A DNA stretch of 64,000 nucleotides from Streptomyces sp. NBC_00775 (GTDB lineage: Bacteria > Actinomycetota > Actinomycetes > Streptomycetales > Streptomycetaceae), in NCBI RefSeq assembly GCF_036347135.1, contig NZ_CP108938.1, positions 9,734,001-9,798,000 of the forward strand, read 5' to 3'. Within the stretch, counting starts at the first letter, position 1; the number at the start of each line of letters is the position of its first letter. The notes below the pieces were generated by a model. The model was given only the letters and a program-made list of their open reading frames with translations. It had not been told where the DNA came from and searched no databases. A program made the translations under genes and the position numbers. Positions 9,907 through 17,874 of this stretch are shown in pieces.

Positions 9907-10605
9907 GTGCGTGTCCAGTCGCTGACGCTGGCCGCGGCCGGCGCCGCCCTGCTCGCTCCCGCTCCGGCGGCGCTCCCCGTCCTCCCCCCGCCGAGCCGGC
10001 CCGTGGCGGCGGTGCGTGAGGGAAACGTCCGCGCCGCCGACCTGCTGGCGAAGGTGCGTGGCTGCGCCCCCGTCTCAAGAGGGCGCTACCGCAGCGACGA
10101 CGGTACCCGTGCCCATATCCCCGTGTGCGGCACGCGGGGCGCCGTGTTCTGGAAGGCCGACATGGACATCGACTGCGACGGCAGGCCGGGCCTTCGCTGC
10201 AACAGCCGCATCGACCCGCTCTTCTCCAGCGCCACCGCCTACCAGCAGTCCGACGGCCGTGAGCTGAGCGCCGAGACCCTCCCGTACATCGTCGTCCCGG
10301 CCCCGAGCCGCATCTGGAACCACCGGGACCACGGTGTCCGCGGCGGATCGGTGGCCGCCGTGATCTACCGGCATCGCGTCCAGTACGCCGTCGTCGGCGA
10401 CATTGGCCCGCACGACATCATCGGCGAGGCCTCGTACGCCACCGCCAAGGCCCTCGGCATCCGTCCCGATCCGCGGGGCGGCGGGACGGATGCCGGGGTC
10501 ACCTACATCGTCTTCAAGAACTCCCGGGTGTCACCCATCGAGAACCACGCGGCCGCCGTGACGGCGGGGGAGCGACTGGCCCGGCAGTTCGTCCGCGGCG
10601 GCTGA
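9907..10605 (+). CDS. Glycoside hydrolase family 75 chitosanase
   Basis: This is a secreted protein of about 232 residues. An Ala-rich signal peptide covers about residues 1-35. The mature domain contains the GH75 signature AVFWKADMDIDCDGRPG, with its acidic catalytic cluster, then LPYIVVPAPS and AVIYRHRVQYAVVGDIGP. GH75 enzymes hydrolyse chitosan, the deacetylated form of chitin. The GTG at 9907 is preferred to the ATG at 9880 because AAGGAGAGG lies between them. The length fits a single-domain enzyme without a carbohydrate-binding module. A hairpin terminator follows immediately. Confidence 0.85.
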   Translation: MRVQSLTLAAAGAALLAPAPAALPVLPPPSRPVAAVREGNVRAADLLAKVRGCAPVSRGRYRSDDGTRAHIPVCGTRGAVFWKADMDIDCDGRPGLRCNSRIDPLFSSATAYQQSDGRELSAETLPYIVVPAPSRIWNHRDHGVRGGSVAAVIYRHRVQYAVVGDIGPHDIIGEASYATAKALGIRPDPRGGGTDAGVTYIVFKNSRVSPIENHAAAVTAGERLARQFVRGG

Positions 10606-10634
10606 GCACCCTCGGCTCGATGAACCGAGGGTGC
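10606..10634. terminator. Bidirectional hairpin terminator
   Basis: GCACCCTCGG (10606-10615) and CCGAGGGTGC (10625-10634) form a perfect 10-bp stem with a nine-base loop. It lies one base after the chitosanase stop and 22 bases from the end of the convergent SDR gene. Confidence 0.75.
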
Positions 10635-10655
10635 CGGGCCTGGACCGGCGGGACC

Positions 10656-11420
10656 TCAGACGGCGGCCCAGCCGTTGTCGACGGGCAGGATCACGCCGTT
10701 GATGTTGCTCGCCGCGTCCGAGGCGAGGAACACGATGGCCGCCGCCTGCTCCTCGGCCTCGGCCGGCTGGCCGACGTTGCGCATGTACGCGCCCAGGACC
10801 GCGGGACCCTGGGAGCCGGCCTCGATGTCCACGACGATGCCGGTCTTCGTGCCGCCGGGAGCGATGGCGTTGGCACGAATGCCCTTGTCCCGGTACATCA
10901 CGGCGAGGGACTTGGTGAGCCCCGCGATGCCGTGCTTCGAGGCGGTGTACGCGGCCCCCGCGGCGCTGCCGCGCAGGCTCGCCTCGGAGGCGGTGTTCAC
11001 TATGGCGCCCTTGCCGGCCTCCAGCATGTGCGGCAGCACCGCCCGGGTGAGCAGGAAGGGAGCCGTGAGGTTGACCCGGATGACCCGCTCCCACTCCGCG
11101 TCGCTGACCTCCGCCACCGCCGACATGCGGTCCATGATCCCGGCGTTGTTCACCAGTACGTCCACCCCGCCGAACCGCTCCACGGCGGTCGCGGTCACCT
11201 GGTCGACGACGGCCTGCTCGCTCAGGTCGCCGGTGACGGCCACCGCGGTGCCGCCGGCCGCCGTGATCTCCTTCACGACCGTCTCGGCGCTCTCGGCGTT
11301 GAGGTCGGCCACGACGACGCGCGCGCCCTCCGCCGCGAAGGCGAGCGCGGTGGCGCGCCCGATGCCCGAGCCCGCGCCGGTGACGATGACGCTTCGGCCG
11401 TCCAGTCCAGTGGTGGTCAT
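10656..11420 (-). CDS. SDR family NAD(P)-dependent oxidoreductase
   Basis: This is a classical 254-residue SDR. It has the cofactor motif TGAGSGIG (about 14-21), the NNAG motif in VLVNNAGIMDRM, the catalytic Ser region NTASEASLRG, YTASK (Tyr/Lys), and the C-terminal INGVILPVDNGWAAV strand. Asp38 after the second beta strand (VVVADLNAES) suggests NAD rather than NADP. It is divergent from a TetR regulator 184 bp away that probably controls it. The substrate is unknown. Confidence 0.85.
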   Translation of the reverse strand: MTTTGLDGRSVIVTGAGSGIGRATALAFAAEGARVVVADLNAESAETVVKEITAAGGTAVAVTGDLSEQAVVDQVTATAVERFGGVDVLVNNAGIMDRMSAVAEVSDAEWERVIRVNLTAPFLLTRAVLPHMLEAGKGAIVNTASEASLRGSAAGAAYTASKHGIAGLTKSLAVMYRDKGIRANAIAPGGTKTGIVVDIEAGSQGPAVLGAYMRNVGQPAEAEEQAAAIVFLASDAASNINGVILPVDNGWAAV

Positions 11421-11603
11421 GACGTGCTCCCAGTGGTGCGTACGTGGTGCAACGAAGCTGCTGCGCTGCCACAGTACGACTTAATGTCTGTGAATGACAG
11501 AAAGTCCTTGCCCCTCCTTCGAAGTCCCTCGACGCCGCTTTGGAGATCGTTAGACTCGCGGCAGGCCCGGGCAGCAGCCGCCGGCGGAACCAAGGAGTCA
11601 CCA

Positions 11604-12269
11604 GTGCCGGACCGCGCGATCAGCGAACCCCCCGGCCAGGGGCGTGGCCGTACGGGACGGCCGCCGCTGACCGAGCAGCGCAAGGCGGAGATCCGGCTGG
11701 AGATCGCGCGCGCCGCGGTGGAGCTGTTCGTCGCCCACGGCGTGGCCGCGACGACCGGGGAGCAGATCGGGCAGGCGGTCGGCGTCTCCGCGCGCACCGT
11801 CTGGCGCTACTTTCCGAGCAAGGAGAGCTGCGTCAGCCCCCTGTTCGCGGCCGGCATCGACGCCATCGCCGCCGCGTTGCGCGCCTGGCGCCCCGACCAG
11901 CCGCTGGAGGACGCCCTGGAAGCGGCGACCACGGCCGGCGCCGGCCCGATGGCGAGGCCGCATCTGCCCAACGTCCGTGCGCTGCTGAGGCTGACCCGCA
12001 CCGAGCCGGGCCTGCGTGCGGTCTGGCTCCAGGCCCACGACGAGGCCGAGCCGGTCTTCGCCCGCGCCCTCGCCGACCGAGCGGGGCTGGCCGCAGTCGA
12101 CCTGCGGTCGGAGATCCAGGCCGCCATGCTCAACGCGGCCCTGCGGACGGCGGTCGAGCACTACGCGTGGCGCGGCGACGAGGAACAGTCCGACCCCGCG
12201 ACGGCGCGGGCCGAGCTGGTGGCGACCGTTCGCTCGGCCCTCGCCGTCGCGGCCGAGGGACTTGCCTGA
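11604..12269 (+). CDS. TetR family transcriptional regulator
   Basis: This is a 221-residue TetR protein. The N-terminal HTH is IARAAVELFVAHGVAATTGEQIGQAVGVSARTVWRYF, followed by an all-helical ligand domain. The GTG at 11604 lies eight bases after AAGGAG; the frame is open far upstream but only through the promoter and an antisense region. It is divergent from the SDR at 10656-11420, its most likely target. The 3' end runs convergently into the dha operon across degenerate repeats. Confidence 0.87.
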   Translation: MPDRAISEPPGQGRGRTGRPPLTEQRKAEIRLEIARAAVELFVAHGVAATTGEQIGQAVGVSARTVWRYFPSKESCVSPLFAAGIDAIAAALRAWRPDQPLEDALEAATTAGAGPMARPHLPNVRALLRLTRTEPGLRAVWLQAHDEAEPVFARALADRAGLAAVDLRSEIQAAMLNAALRTAVEHYAWRGDEEQSDPATARAELVATVRSALAVAAEGLA

Positions 12270-12292
12270 CGAAGCCCGGGACCGCTGACCCC

Positions 12293-12387
12293 GGCGCTCA
12301 GACCTTCCGGCGCAGCCAGGGGTCACTCATTTCGGTGCTCACGCCTTCCGGCGAAGCCGGGTCCCGGTGCTCAGACCTTTCGGTACG
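12293..12387. repeat. Three degenerate copies of the dhaM 3' end
   Basis: On the + strand, GGCGCTCAGACCTTCCGGCG (from 12293), GGTGCTCACGCCTTCCGGCG (from 12334) and GGTGCTCAGACCTTTCGGT (from 12366) are clearly related. The third is the dhaM stop-codon region encoding R-K-V-stop. The middle copy also contains CCGGCTTCGCCGG on the minus strand, a compact hairpin, so the array may act as a terminator between the convergent tetR and dha genes. Confidence 0.75.
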
Positions 12388-12856
12388 CGTACGCCTCCGC
12401 GGCCGCCGCCTCCACCGCGGCGAGGTCCGCGCCCGCCGACGCCGTGACGACCGCGGCGACCGCGCCCTCGACGAAGGGCGCGTCGACGAGGCGGGTGTTG
12501 TCGGGCAGTTCGTCGCCCTCGGCGAGCAGCGCCTTCACCGTGAGCACGGCGCTGCCCAGGTCGGTGAGGACCGCGACGCCGGCGCCGCGGTCCACGGAGG
12601 CGGCCGCGGCGGCGATCAGCTCGGCGCTCGTGCCGAGGCCGCCGTCGGCGGTGCCGCCCGCCGGGGCGACGGGAGCGGTCGTGCCACCGCCCGCCAGGCC
12701 CGTCGCCAGCTCGGCGACGGAGGCGGCGACGGCGGCACTGTGGGAGACCAGCACGATCCCTACGAGCTTGTCCGTGCCATTACTCGTCGAGGTGGTCGAG
12801 GTGGTCGAGGTGGTCGAGGTGGTCGAGCTGGTCGAGGTGCTCGCGGAGTCACTCAC
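12371..12856 (-). CDS. dhaM: Dihydroxyacetone kinase phosphotransfer subunit DhaM
   Basis: This is a 161-residue EIIA-mannose-like PTS domain. The phospho-accepting histidine is in LVGIVLVSHSAAVAASVAEL (His39), and SVDRGAGVAVLTDLGSAVLTVK is typical of DhaM. It relays phosphate from PTS to the ADP bound to DhaL. The GTG at 12856 overlaps the dhaL end by eight bases and is preceded by GGAGG within dhaL, so the first 30 residues, a Ser/Thr repeat encoded by a 9-bp minisatellite, appear to be genuinely translated. That extension is unusual, since the family normally begins near the VSHS motif. Confidence 0.85.
   Translation of the reverse strand: MSDSASTSTSSTTSTTSTTSTTSTSNGTDKLVGIVLVSHSAAVAASVAELATGLAGGGTTAPVAPAGGTADGGLGTSAELIAAAAASVDRGAGVAVLTDLGSAVLTVKALLAEGDELPDNTRLVDAPFVEGAVAAVVTASAGADLAAVEAAAAEAYAYRKV
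12786..12839. repeat. 9-bp minisatellite inside the dhaM N-terminus
   Basis: Six head-to-tail copies of GTCGAGGTG (one is GTCGAGCTG) cover 54 bp. On the coding (minus) strand each unit reads as the Ser-Thr-Thr triplet repeat. The unit is three codons, so copy-number changes would keep the frame. Confidence 0.9.
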
Positions 12857-13448
12857 CGGCCGCCTCCACGAGTGCCCCGATCAGCAGCGACGAGGACGTG
12901 GCGCCCGGGTCCTGGTGCCCGATGCTGCGCTCGCCCAGATAGCTGGCCCGGCCCTTGCGCGCCTGCAACGGCGTCGTCGCGACGGCACCCTCCTCGGCGG
13001 CGGCCTTCGCCGCGGCGAAGGAGTCGGCGAGCGCGTCGACGGCGGGCACCAGCGCGTCGATCATGGTCTTGTCGCCGGGCGCGGCTCCGCCCAGCGCCAT
13101 CACCGCGTCGACGCCCGTGCGCAGCGCGTCCGTGAACTGTTCCTCGGTGACCTCGGCGGCGTCTCCGAGCGCTTTGCCGGTCCGGCGCAGCAGGGTGCCG
13201 TACAAGGGTCCGGACGCGCCGCCGACCGTCGAGATCAGCTGACGGCCGGCGAGCATGAGAACGCCACCGGGCGTGTCCGGCGCCTCCTTCTCCAGCGCGG
13301 CGACCACGGCGGTGAATCCGCGCTGCAGATTGCTGCCGTGATCGGCGTCGCCGATAGGCGAGTCCAGTTCGGTGAGTCGCTGCGCCTCGCGGTCCACGGT
13401 CGCGGCGGTCACCGTCATCCAACGGCGGAAGAAATCGGCGTCGAGCAC
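12849..13448 (-). CDS. dhaL: Dihydroxyacetone kinase subunit DhaL
   Basis: This 199-residue ADP-binding subunit transfers phosphate to dihydroxyacetone held by DhaK. The Mg-ADP aspartates lie in ELDSPIGDADHGSN (about D29, D34, D36), followed by GGASGPLYGTLLRR and a C-terminal YLGERSIGHQDPGATSS loop, all diagnostic. The GTG at 13448 has AAGGAG eight bases upstream; an open frame extends to 13727 but only through repeat-rich intergenic DNA and into dhaK. It is second in the dhaK-dhaL-dhaM operon. Confidence 0.92.
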   Translation of the reverse strand: MLDADFFRRWMTVTAATVDREAQRLTELDSPIGDADHGSNLQRGFTAVVAALEKEAPDTPGGVLMLAGRQLISTVGGASGPLYGTLLRRTGKALGDAAEVTEEQFTDALRTGVDAVMALGGAAPGDKTMIDALVPAVDALADSFAAAKAAAEEGAVATTPLQARKGRASYLGERSIGHQDPGATSSSLLIGALVEAAGE

Positions 13449-13464
13449 GGAATCTCCTTGCGTG

Positions 13465-13656
13465 GTACGAGCGTTGACTGCGCGGGCGGGTGTCGACTGC
13501 GCGGGCGGGTGTGGACAGTGCCGTACGAGCGTTGACCGCGCGGAATGAGCGTCGATCGGTTTCGGGCCATCGGCAACCGGCTGCCTGTTGACCGGGTTCA
13601 CAGGCGACGACCTGGGCGACCCCACGGCAGCCGACTGCCTGTTGACCGAGTTCACA
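13465..13656. repeat. Mosaic of short direct repeats between dhaK and dhaL
   Basis: The 203-bp gap is built from repeats. GTACGAGCGTTGAC occurs at 13465-13478 and 13523-13536. GACTGCGCGGGCGGGTGT occurs at 13476-13493 and 13495-13512. CTGCCTGTTGACCGGGTTCA is at 13581 and again, with one change, at 13635, where it spans the dhaK stop codon (13652-13654). No ORF or promoter stands out. Confidence 0.8.
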
Positions 13657-14644
13657 CGCCCCAGCGCAGTCCCGGCGTCTTCACCGGCGCGTCCCACAGT
13701 CGCAGCAGCTCCTGGTCCACCTGGCACAGCGTCACCGAGGCGCCCGCCATGTCCAGCGAGGTGACGTAGTTGCCGACCAGCGTGCGCGCCACGGGGACGC
13801 CGCGCTCGTCCAGCACCCGCTGCACCTCCGCGTTGAAGCCGTACAGCTCCAGGAGTGGGGTCGCACCCATGCCGTTGACCAGGAGCAGCACCGGGTTGCG
13901 CGGGTCGAGGTCCTCCAGGATCGCGTGCACCGAGAAGTCGGCGATCTCGCTGGAGGTCATCATCGCGCGCCGCTCCCGGCCCGGCTCGCCGTGGATGCCG
14001 ACGCCCAGCTCCAGCTCGCCGGGCGGCAGGTCGAAGGTCGGGCTGCCCTTGGCCGGAGTCGTGCAGGCGCTGAGCGCGACCCCGAAACTGCGGGAGCTCT
14101 CGTTGACCTGCCGGGCCAGCGCTTGGACCCGCTCCAGCGGTGCGCCCTCCTCGGCGGCGGCACCCGCGATCTTCTCCACGAACAGCGTCGCCCCGGTGCC
14201 GCGCCGCCCCGCCGTGTAGAGGCTGTCGGTGACGGCCACGTCGTCATTGACGAGGACCTTCGCGATCTGGATGCCCTCGTCCTCGGCGAGCTCGGCCGCC
14301 ATGTCGAAGTTGAGCACGTCACCCGTGTAGTTCTTCACGATGAACAGCACGCCAGCGCCACTGTCCACGGCGGCCGCCGCGCGCAGCATCTGGTCCGGCA
14401 CCGGAGACGTGAAAACCTCGCCGGGGCAGGCCGCCGACAGCATGCCGAGGCCCACGAAACCGCCGTGCAGCGGCTCGTGCCCCGACCCGCCGCCGGAGAC
14501 GAGGCCCACCTTTCCGGCGACCGGAGCGTCCCGCCGTACGATCACCCGGTTGTCGACGTCCACCGTCAGCTCGGGATGTGCCGCCGCCATGCCCCGCAGC
14601 GCGTCCGCGACCACCGTCTCCGCCACGTTGATGAGCATCTTCAT
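13652..14644 (-). CDS. dhaK: Dihydroxyacetone kinase substrate-binding subunit DhaK
   Basis: This 330-residue subunit binds dihydroxyacetone covalently through a histidine, here His218 in ELGVGIHGEPG. SGGGSGHEPLHGGFVG (about 50-65) and NDDVAVTDS are further DhaK hallmarks. The ATG at 14644 follows AGGAGGTACCC. It is first gene of a PTS-dependent dha operon that phosphorylates dihydroxyacetone to DHAP in the cytosol. The 203-bp gap to dhaL is unusually long for this operon and consists of repeats. Confidence 0.93.
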   Translation of the reverse strand: MKMLINVAETVVADALRGMAAAHPELTVDVDNRVIVRRDAPVAGKVGLVSGGGSGHEPLHGGFVGLGMLSAACPGEVFTSPVPDQMLRAAAAVDSGAGVLFIVKNYTGDVLNFDMAAELAEDEGIQIAKVLVNDDVAVTDSLYTAGRRGTGATLFVEKIAGAAAEEGAPLERVQALARQVNESSRSFGVALSACTTPAKGSPTFDLPPGELELGVGIHGEPGRERRAMMTSSEIADFSVHAILEDLDPRNPVLLLVNGMGATPLLELYGFNAEVQRVLDERGVPVARTLVGNYVTSLDMAGASVTLCQVDQELLRLWDAPVKTPGLRWGV

Positions 14645-14811
14645 GGGTACCTCCTGGTGGGATGAGCAGCCGGGCGCCGGACTGGCGTGCGGACCGGCGG
14701 ACCGAGGAGCCTCTCCCCGTAGTATCGGCGCTCAGCACACGATGGTCACGTGGTGCGCAGCCTCGGCGATGTGCGCGTGCCTCCGCTGCCCGACGCGTAC
14801 GCCGCTACGTA

Positions 14812-15993
14812 CTACCTGGTCTCGTCCCGAACCCTGAGGCTGCCCCGGTCGGCCTCCCTCAGCGCGCGGCCGATGATCAGGCGCTGAATCTGGTTGGTGC
14901 CTTCGAAGATCTGCATGACCTTGGCCTCCCGCATGTAGCGCTCGACGGGGAAGTCGCGGGTGTAGCCGGAGCCGCCGAGTACCTGGACGGCGTCGGTGGT
15001 GACCTTCATGGCGTTGTCGGTGGCGACCAGCTTGGCGATGGACGCCTCGCACTGGAACGGGAGCCCCTGGTCCTTGAGCCGGGCGGCGGCGAGCGTGGTG
15101 GCGCGGGAGGCCTGCACCGCGGCGGCCATGTCCGCGAGGACGAAGGCCAGCCCCTGGTGTTCGATGATGGGGCGCCCGAAGGTCTCGCGTTCCCGCGAGT
15201 AGCGCAGTGCGTGGTCCAGCGCGCCCTGGGCAAGGCCCGTGGCCACTGCCGCGATGCCCAGCCGGCCGCAGTCCAGTCCGGCGAAGGCGATCTTGAGTCC
15301 TTCGCCCTCCTCGCCGATCCGGCGGTGCGCGGGGACCCGTACGTCCTCCAGACGCACGGTGGCGGTCGCCGACCCGGTCAGACCCATCTTGTGTTCCGGG
15401 GGATCGGCCACCACACCAGGAGTGTCGGCCGGGACGAGGAAGCAGGAGATGGCGCGTGAGCCCTCGTCGGCGGTGCGCGCCATGACCGTGTAGAAGTCCG
15501 CGTGGCCACCGTGTGTGGTCCATGCCTTGGCGCCGTTGAGCACATAGTGGTCGCCGTCCCTGACGGCCCGCGTGCGCATCGCCGCGGGGTCGGAACCGGC
15601 GTGCGCCTCGGACAGGCAGTAGGCGCCGAGCAGATCGCCGCTGAGCATGCCGGGGAGCCACTCGTCCTTCTGCTCCTGGGTGCCGAAGGCGGCGAGGCCG
15701 AAGCAGGACAACGCGTGGACCGAGACACCCACCGCGACGCTGGCCCACACGGCCGCGATCTCTTCGACAACCTGGAGGTAGACCTCGTAGGGCTGGCCAC
15801 CGCCGCCGTACTCCTCGGGGTAGGGCAGGCTCAGCAGTCCGGCCCGGCCGAGCGTGCGGAAGACCTCGCGGGGGAACCGCTCCTCGGCCTCGGCCTCGGC
15901 GACGCGCGGCGCGAGCTCCTTCTCGGCGAGCTCGCGGGTCAGGCCGATCAGGTCGACTGCTTCCGGGGCGGGAAGCGTTCGGGTAGCGGGCAT
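14812..15993 (-). CDS. Acyl-CoA dehydrogenase
   Basis: This is a 393-residue FAD flavoprotein. It has the signature YCLSEAHAGSDPAAM near residue 124, NGAKAWTTHGGHADFY in the middle domain, and QVLGGSGYTRDFPVERYMREAK with the catalytic base in IFEGTNQIQR (about Glu364) at the C-terminus. That Glu position is typical of short- and medium-chain enzymes. It introduces the alpha-beta double bond into acyl-CoA. It is divergent from the racemase gene at 16073 with a palindrome between them, suggesting a branched-chain acyl-CoA unit controlled by the TetR at 17259. Confidence 0.9.
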   Translation of the reverse strand: MPATRTLPAPEAVDLIGLTRELAEKELAPRVAEAEAEERFPREVFRTLGRAGLLSLPYPEEYGGGGQPYEVYLQVVEEIAAVWASVAVGVSVHALSCFGLAAFGTQEQKDEWLPGMLSGDLLGAYCLSEAHAGSDPAAMRTRAVRDGDHYVLNGAKAWTTHGGHADFYTVMARTADEGSRAISCFLVPADTPGVVADPPEHKMGLTGSATATVRLEDVRVPAHRRIGEEGEGLKIAFAGLDCGRLGIAAVATGLAQGALDHALRYSRERETFGRPIIEHQGLAFVLADMAAAVQASRATTLAAARLKDQGLPFQCEASIAKLVATDNAMKVTTDAVQVLGGSGYTRDFPVERYMREAKVMQIFEGTNQIQRLIIGRALREADRGSLRVRDETR

Positions 15994-16037
15994 GAGATGT
16001 CCTCGGGCGTAGCGCTGGAAGTTTTTGATACTCGAAG

Positions 16038-16053
16038 CGATACAACAGTATCG
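16038..16053. promoter_or_regulatory. Palindromic operator between acyl-CoA dehydrogenase and racemase genes
   Basis: CGATACAACAGTATCG has perfect six-base arms around AACA. A further GATAC lies at 16026-16030. It sits 20 bases before the racemase ATG and 45 bases from the dehydrogenase start, in the only AT-rich patch of the gap. The likely ligand is the TetR protein encoded after the racemase. Confidence 0.55.
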
Positions 16054-16072
16054 TTATTGGTACCGTAATGCC

Positions 16073-17257
16073 ATGTCGTCCATCGACAGATCAGCTGGTC
16101 CCCTCGCCGGTTTGCGTGTCCTCGAACTCGCGGGACTCGGGCCGGCGCCCCACGCGGCCATGGTGCTGGCCGATCTCGGTGCCGATGTGGTGCGGGTCGA
16201 GAGGCCTTCCGGCCGGGCGCTCCAGCTCGGCCCCGTCGGCGCGACCGACATCGTGCGGCGCGGCCGCCGGTCGGTCTTCGCGGATCTCAAGGAGCCCGAG
16301 GGGCGTGCGCTCGTCCTGGCGTTGTCGGCCCGGGCCGATGTGTTCGTGGAGGGCCTGCGGCCGGGCGTCGCCGAGCGGCTCGGGGTCGGCCCCGACGACT
16401 GCGGACGGCGGAATCCGGGGCTCGTCTACGCACGGGTCACCGGCTGGGGGCAGGACGGTCCGCTCGCTCAGCAACCCGGACACGATCTGAACTACATCGG
16501 TCTCACCGGCGTGCTCCATGCCATGGGCCGGGAGGACGGTTCGCCACCCCCTCCGCTCAACCTCGTGGGAGATTTCGGCGGAGGGTCCATGCTCTTGGCC
16601 GTCGGTGTCCTGGCCGCGCTCTGGGAGCGCTCACGCTCCGGGGCGGGACAGGTCGTCGACGCCGCGATGATCGACGGGACCGCCCTGCTGAGCCAGATGA
16701 CGCTCGCCCTGCGCGCCATGGGCGAGTGGTCGGACGAGCGGAGCTCCAACCTTCTCGACGGGGCCGCCCCCTTCTACGACACCTACACGTGCGGCGACGG
16801 CAAATACGTCGCCGTCGCCGCGCTCGAACCGCACTTCTTCGCGGCCCTGCTCGACGGACTCGGGATCGACCCCGCCCGGCTGCCCGCCCAGGGCGACCGC
16901 GGCGGCTGGCCGGTACTGCGCTCGGCCTTCGCGAAGCGGTTCGCCTCCCGTACGCGCGACGAGTGGGCCACGCACTTCGCCGGAACGGACGCGTGCGTGA
17001 CGCCCGTGCTCACGTTCGCCGAGGCGGGAACGCACCCGCATGTGGTGGCCCGGCGCACCCTGGTCGAGGTCGACGGCATCCTCCAGGCCGCACCGGCCCC
17101 GCGATTCTCGCGGACGCCCAGCAGACAGCCATCGACCCCGGACACTCCGGGCGGGGACACCGAGTCGGTGCTACGGGACTGGGGAGTCGGCTCCACCGCT
17201 GACACGGCTGACACCGCTGACACCGCTGAGGTCACCGAGGTCACCGAGGGCGCCTAG
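16073..17257 (+). CDS. Alpha-methylacyl-CoA racemase-like protein (CaiB/BaiF type III family)
   Basis: This is a 394-residue CoA-transferase III family protein. Three residues aligned by motif and spacing, His137 ([12 protein letters not shown]), Asp167 (NLVGDFGGG) and Glu252 (AALEPHFF), keep the spacing of the mycobacterial racemase MCR (H126, D156, E241). This favours racemisation of 2-methylacyl-CoA esters over CoA transfer. The start is taken at 16073, since the in-frame ATG at 16025 lies before the operator. The last 20 residues are an in-frame TAD/VTE repeat with no expected function. Its stop is one base from that of the convergent TetR gene. Confidence 0.85.
   Translation: MSSIDRSAGPLAGLRVLELAGLGPAPHAAMVLADLGADVVRVERPSGRALQLGPVGATDIVRRGRRSVFADLKEPEGRALVLALSARADVFVEGLRPGVAERLGVGPDDCGRRNPGLVYARVTGWGQDGPLAQQPGHDLNYIGLTGVLHAMGREDGSPPPPLNLVGDFGGGSMLLAVGVLAALWERSRSGAGQVVDAAMIDGTALLSQMTLALRAMGEWSDERSSNLLDGAAPFYDTYTCGDGKYVAVAALEPHFFAALLDGLGIDPARLPAQGDRGGWPVLRSAFAKRFASRTRDEWATHFAGTDACVTPVLTFAEAGTHPHVVARRTLVEVDGILQAAPAPRFSRTPSRQPSTPDTPGGDTESVLRDWGVGSTADTADTADTAEVTEVTEGA
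17195..17248. repeat. In-frame 9-bp repeat at the racemase 3' end
   Basis: ACCGCTGAC, ACGGCTGAC, ACCGCTGAC and ACCGCTGAG are followed by two copies of GTCACCGAG, ending nine bases before the stop. They encode a T-A-D triplet ladder and then V-T-E. The tract lies outside the conserved fold. Confidence 0.85.
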
Positions 17258-17258
17258 G

Positions 17259-17831
17259 TCAGGTCGAAACCGCGTGCACAATGAGCGACGCCAGCTCGGC
17301 GTAGGCCTCCGCGTCGGACAACCCGGTGCGCGCGGCGACCTCGCCGCGCTGGATCTCCTGCATGGTGGCGGCGACCACCTCGCCCACGAACGCGGCATGG
17401 ACATCACGGAACGCGCCGGCGGCGACCCCGTCCGCGATCAACTGCCTGAGCCGGCCCGCGGCAAGACGCGTATTGGCCTCGTACACCTCGCGAGCCGGTT
17501 CGAAGTCGGCCATGTCGTCGAGGAATTGCCGGGACAGCGGTCTCAGCTGCTGGGCGACCGCGTTCAGGTAGACCACCACGCGGTCCGCGGGCGCGGAGGT
17601 GTCCGCCACCTGCTTCTCGATGGTCTGGGTCGCCTCCCGGAAGTAGTGCTTCACTGCCTCCCGGACCAACTCCTGCTTGCTGCCGGCCAGTTGATACAAC
17701 GTCGTCTTCGAGCAGCGCAGCCGCTCGGTCAGCTCGTCGAGCGTGAACGACGCGAAACCCTCCGCCGCCAGCAGGGCGACCAGCCGCTGGAGCAAGTCGG
17801 TCTGGCGTGCTGTGCGACGTGTGGACGGCAT
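17259..17831 (-). CDS. TetR family transcriptional regulator
   Basis: This is a 190-residue protein with the TetR HTH LVALLAAEGFASFTLDELTERLRCSKTTLYQLAGSKQEL and a helical C-terminal domain. The ATG at 17831 is preferred; an upstream open frame overlaps the neighbouring SDR gene. It is convergent with the racemase gene (one base between stops) and probably binds the CGATAC-AACA-GTATCG palindrome at 16038. FadR- or AcrR-like acyl-CoA sensing would suit the context but is unproven. Confidence 0.85.
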   Translation of the reverse strand: MPSTRRTARQTDLLQRLVALLAAEGFASFTLDELTERLRCSKTTLYQLAGSKQELVREAVKHYFREATQTIEKQVADTSAPADRVVVYLNAVAQQLRPLSRQFLDDMADFEPAREVYEANTRLAAGRLRQLIADGVAAGAFRDVHAAFVGEVVAATMQEIQRGEVAARTGLSDAEAYAELASLIVHAVST

Positions 17832-17874
17832 GATCTCAGCGTAACCGTTCGCCTTCGCCGGGATCGAGCAGTGG

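Noticed and set aside
10620..11603. Long in-frame extension upstream of the TetR gene
   Set aside because: It is antisense to the SDR gene and crosses the divergent promoter; GTG 11604 has a good ribosome-binding site and fits the family N-terminus.
12786..12839. Repeat array considered as a CRISPR
   Set aside because: Units are 9 bp without spacers and lie in frame inside dhaM, so it is a coding minisatellite.
13449..13727. N-terminal extension of dhaL up to 13727
   Set aside because: The extension is translated repeat DNA and overlaps dhaK; GTG 13448 has AAGGAG and matches the family start.
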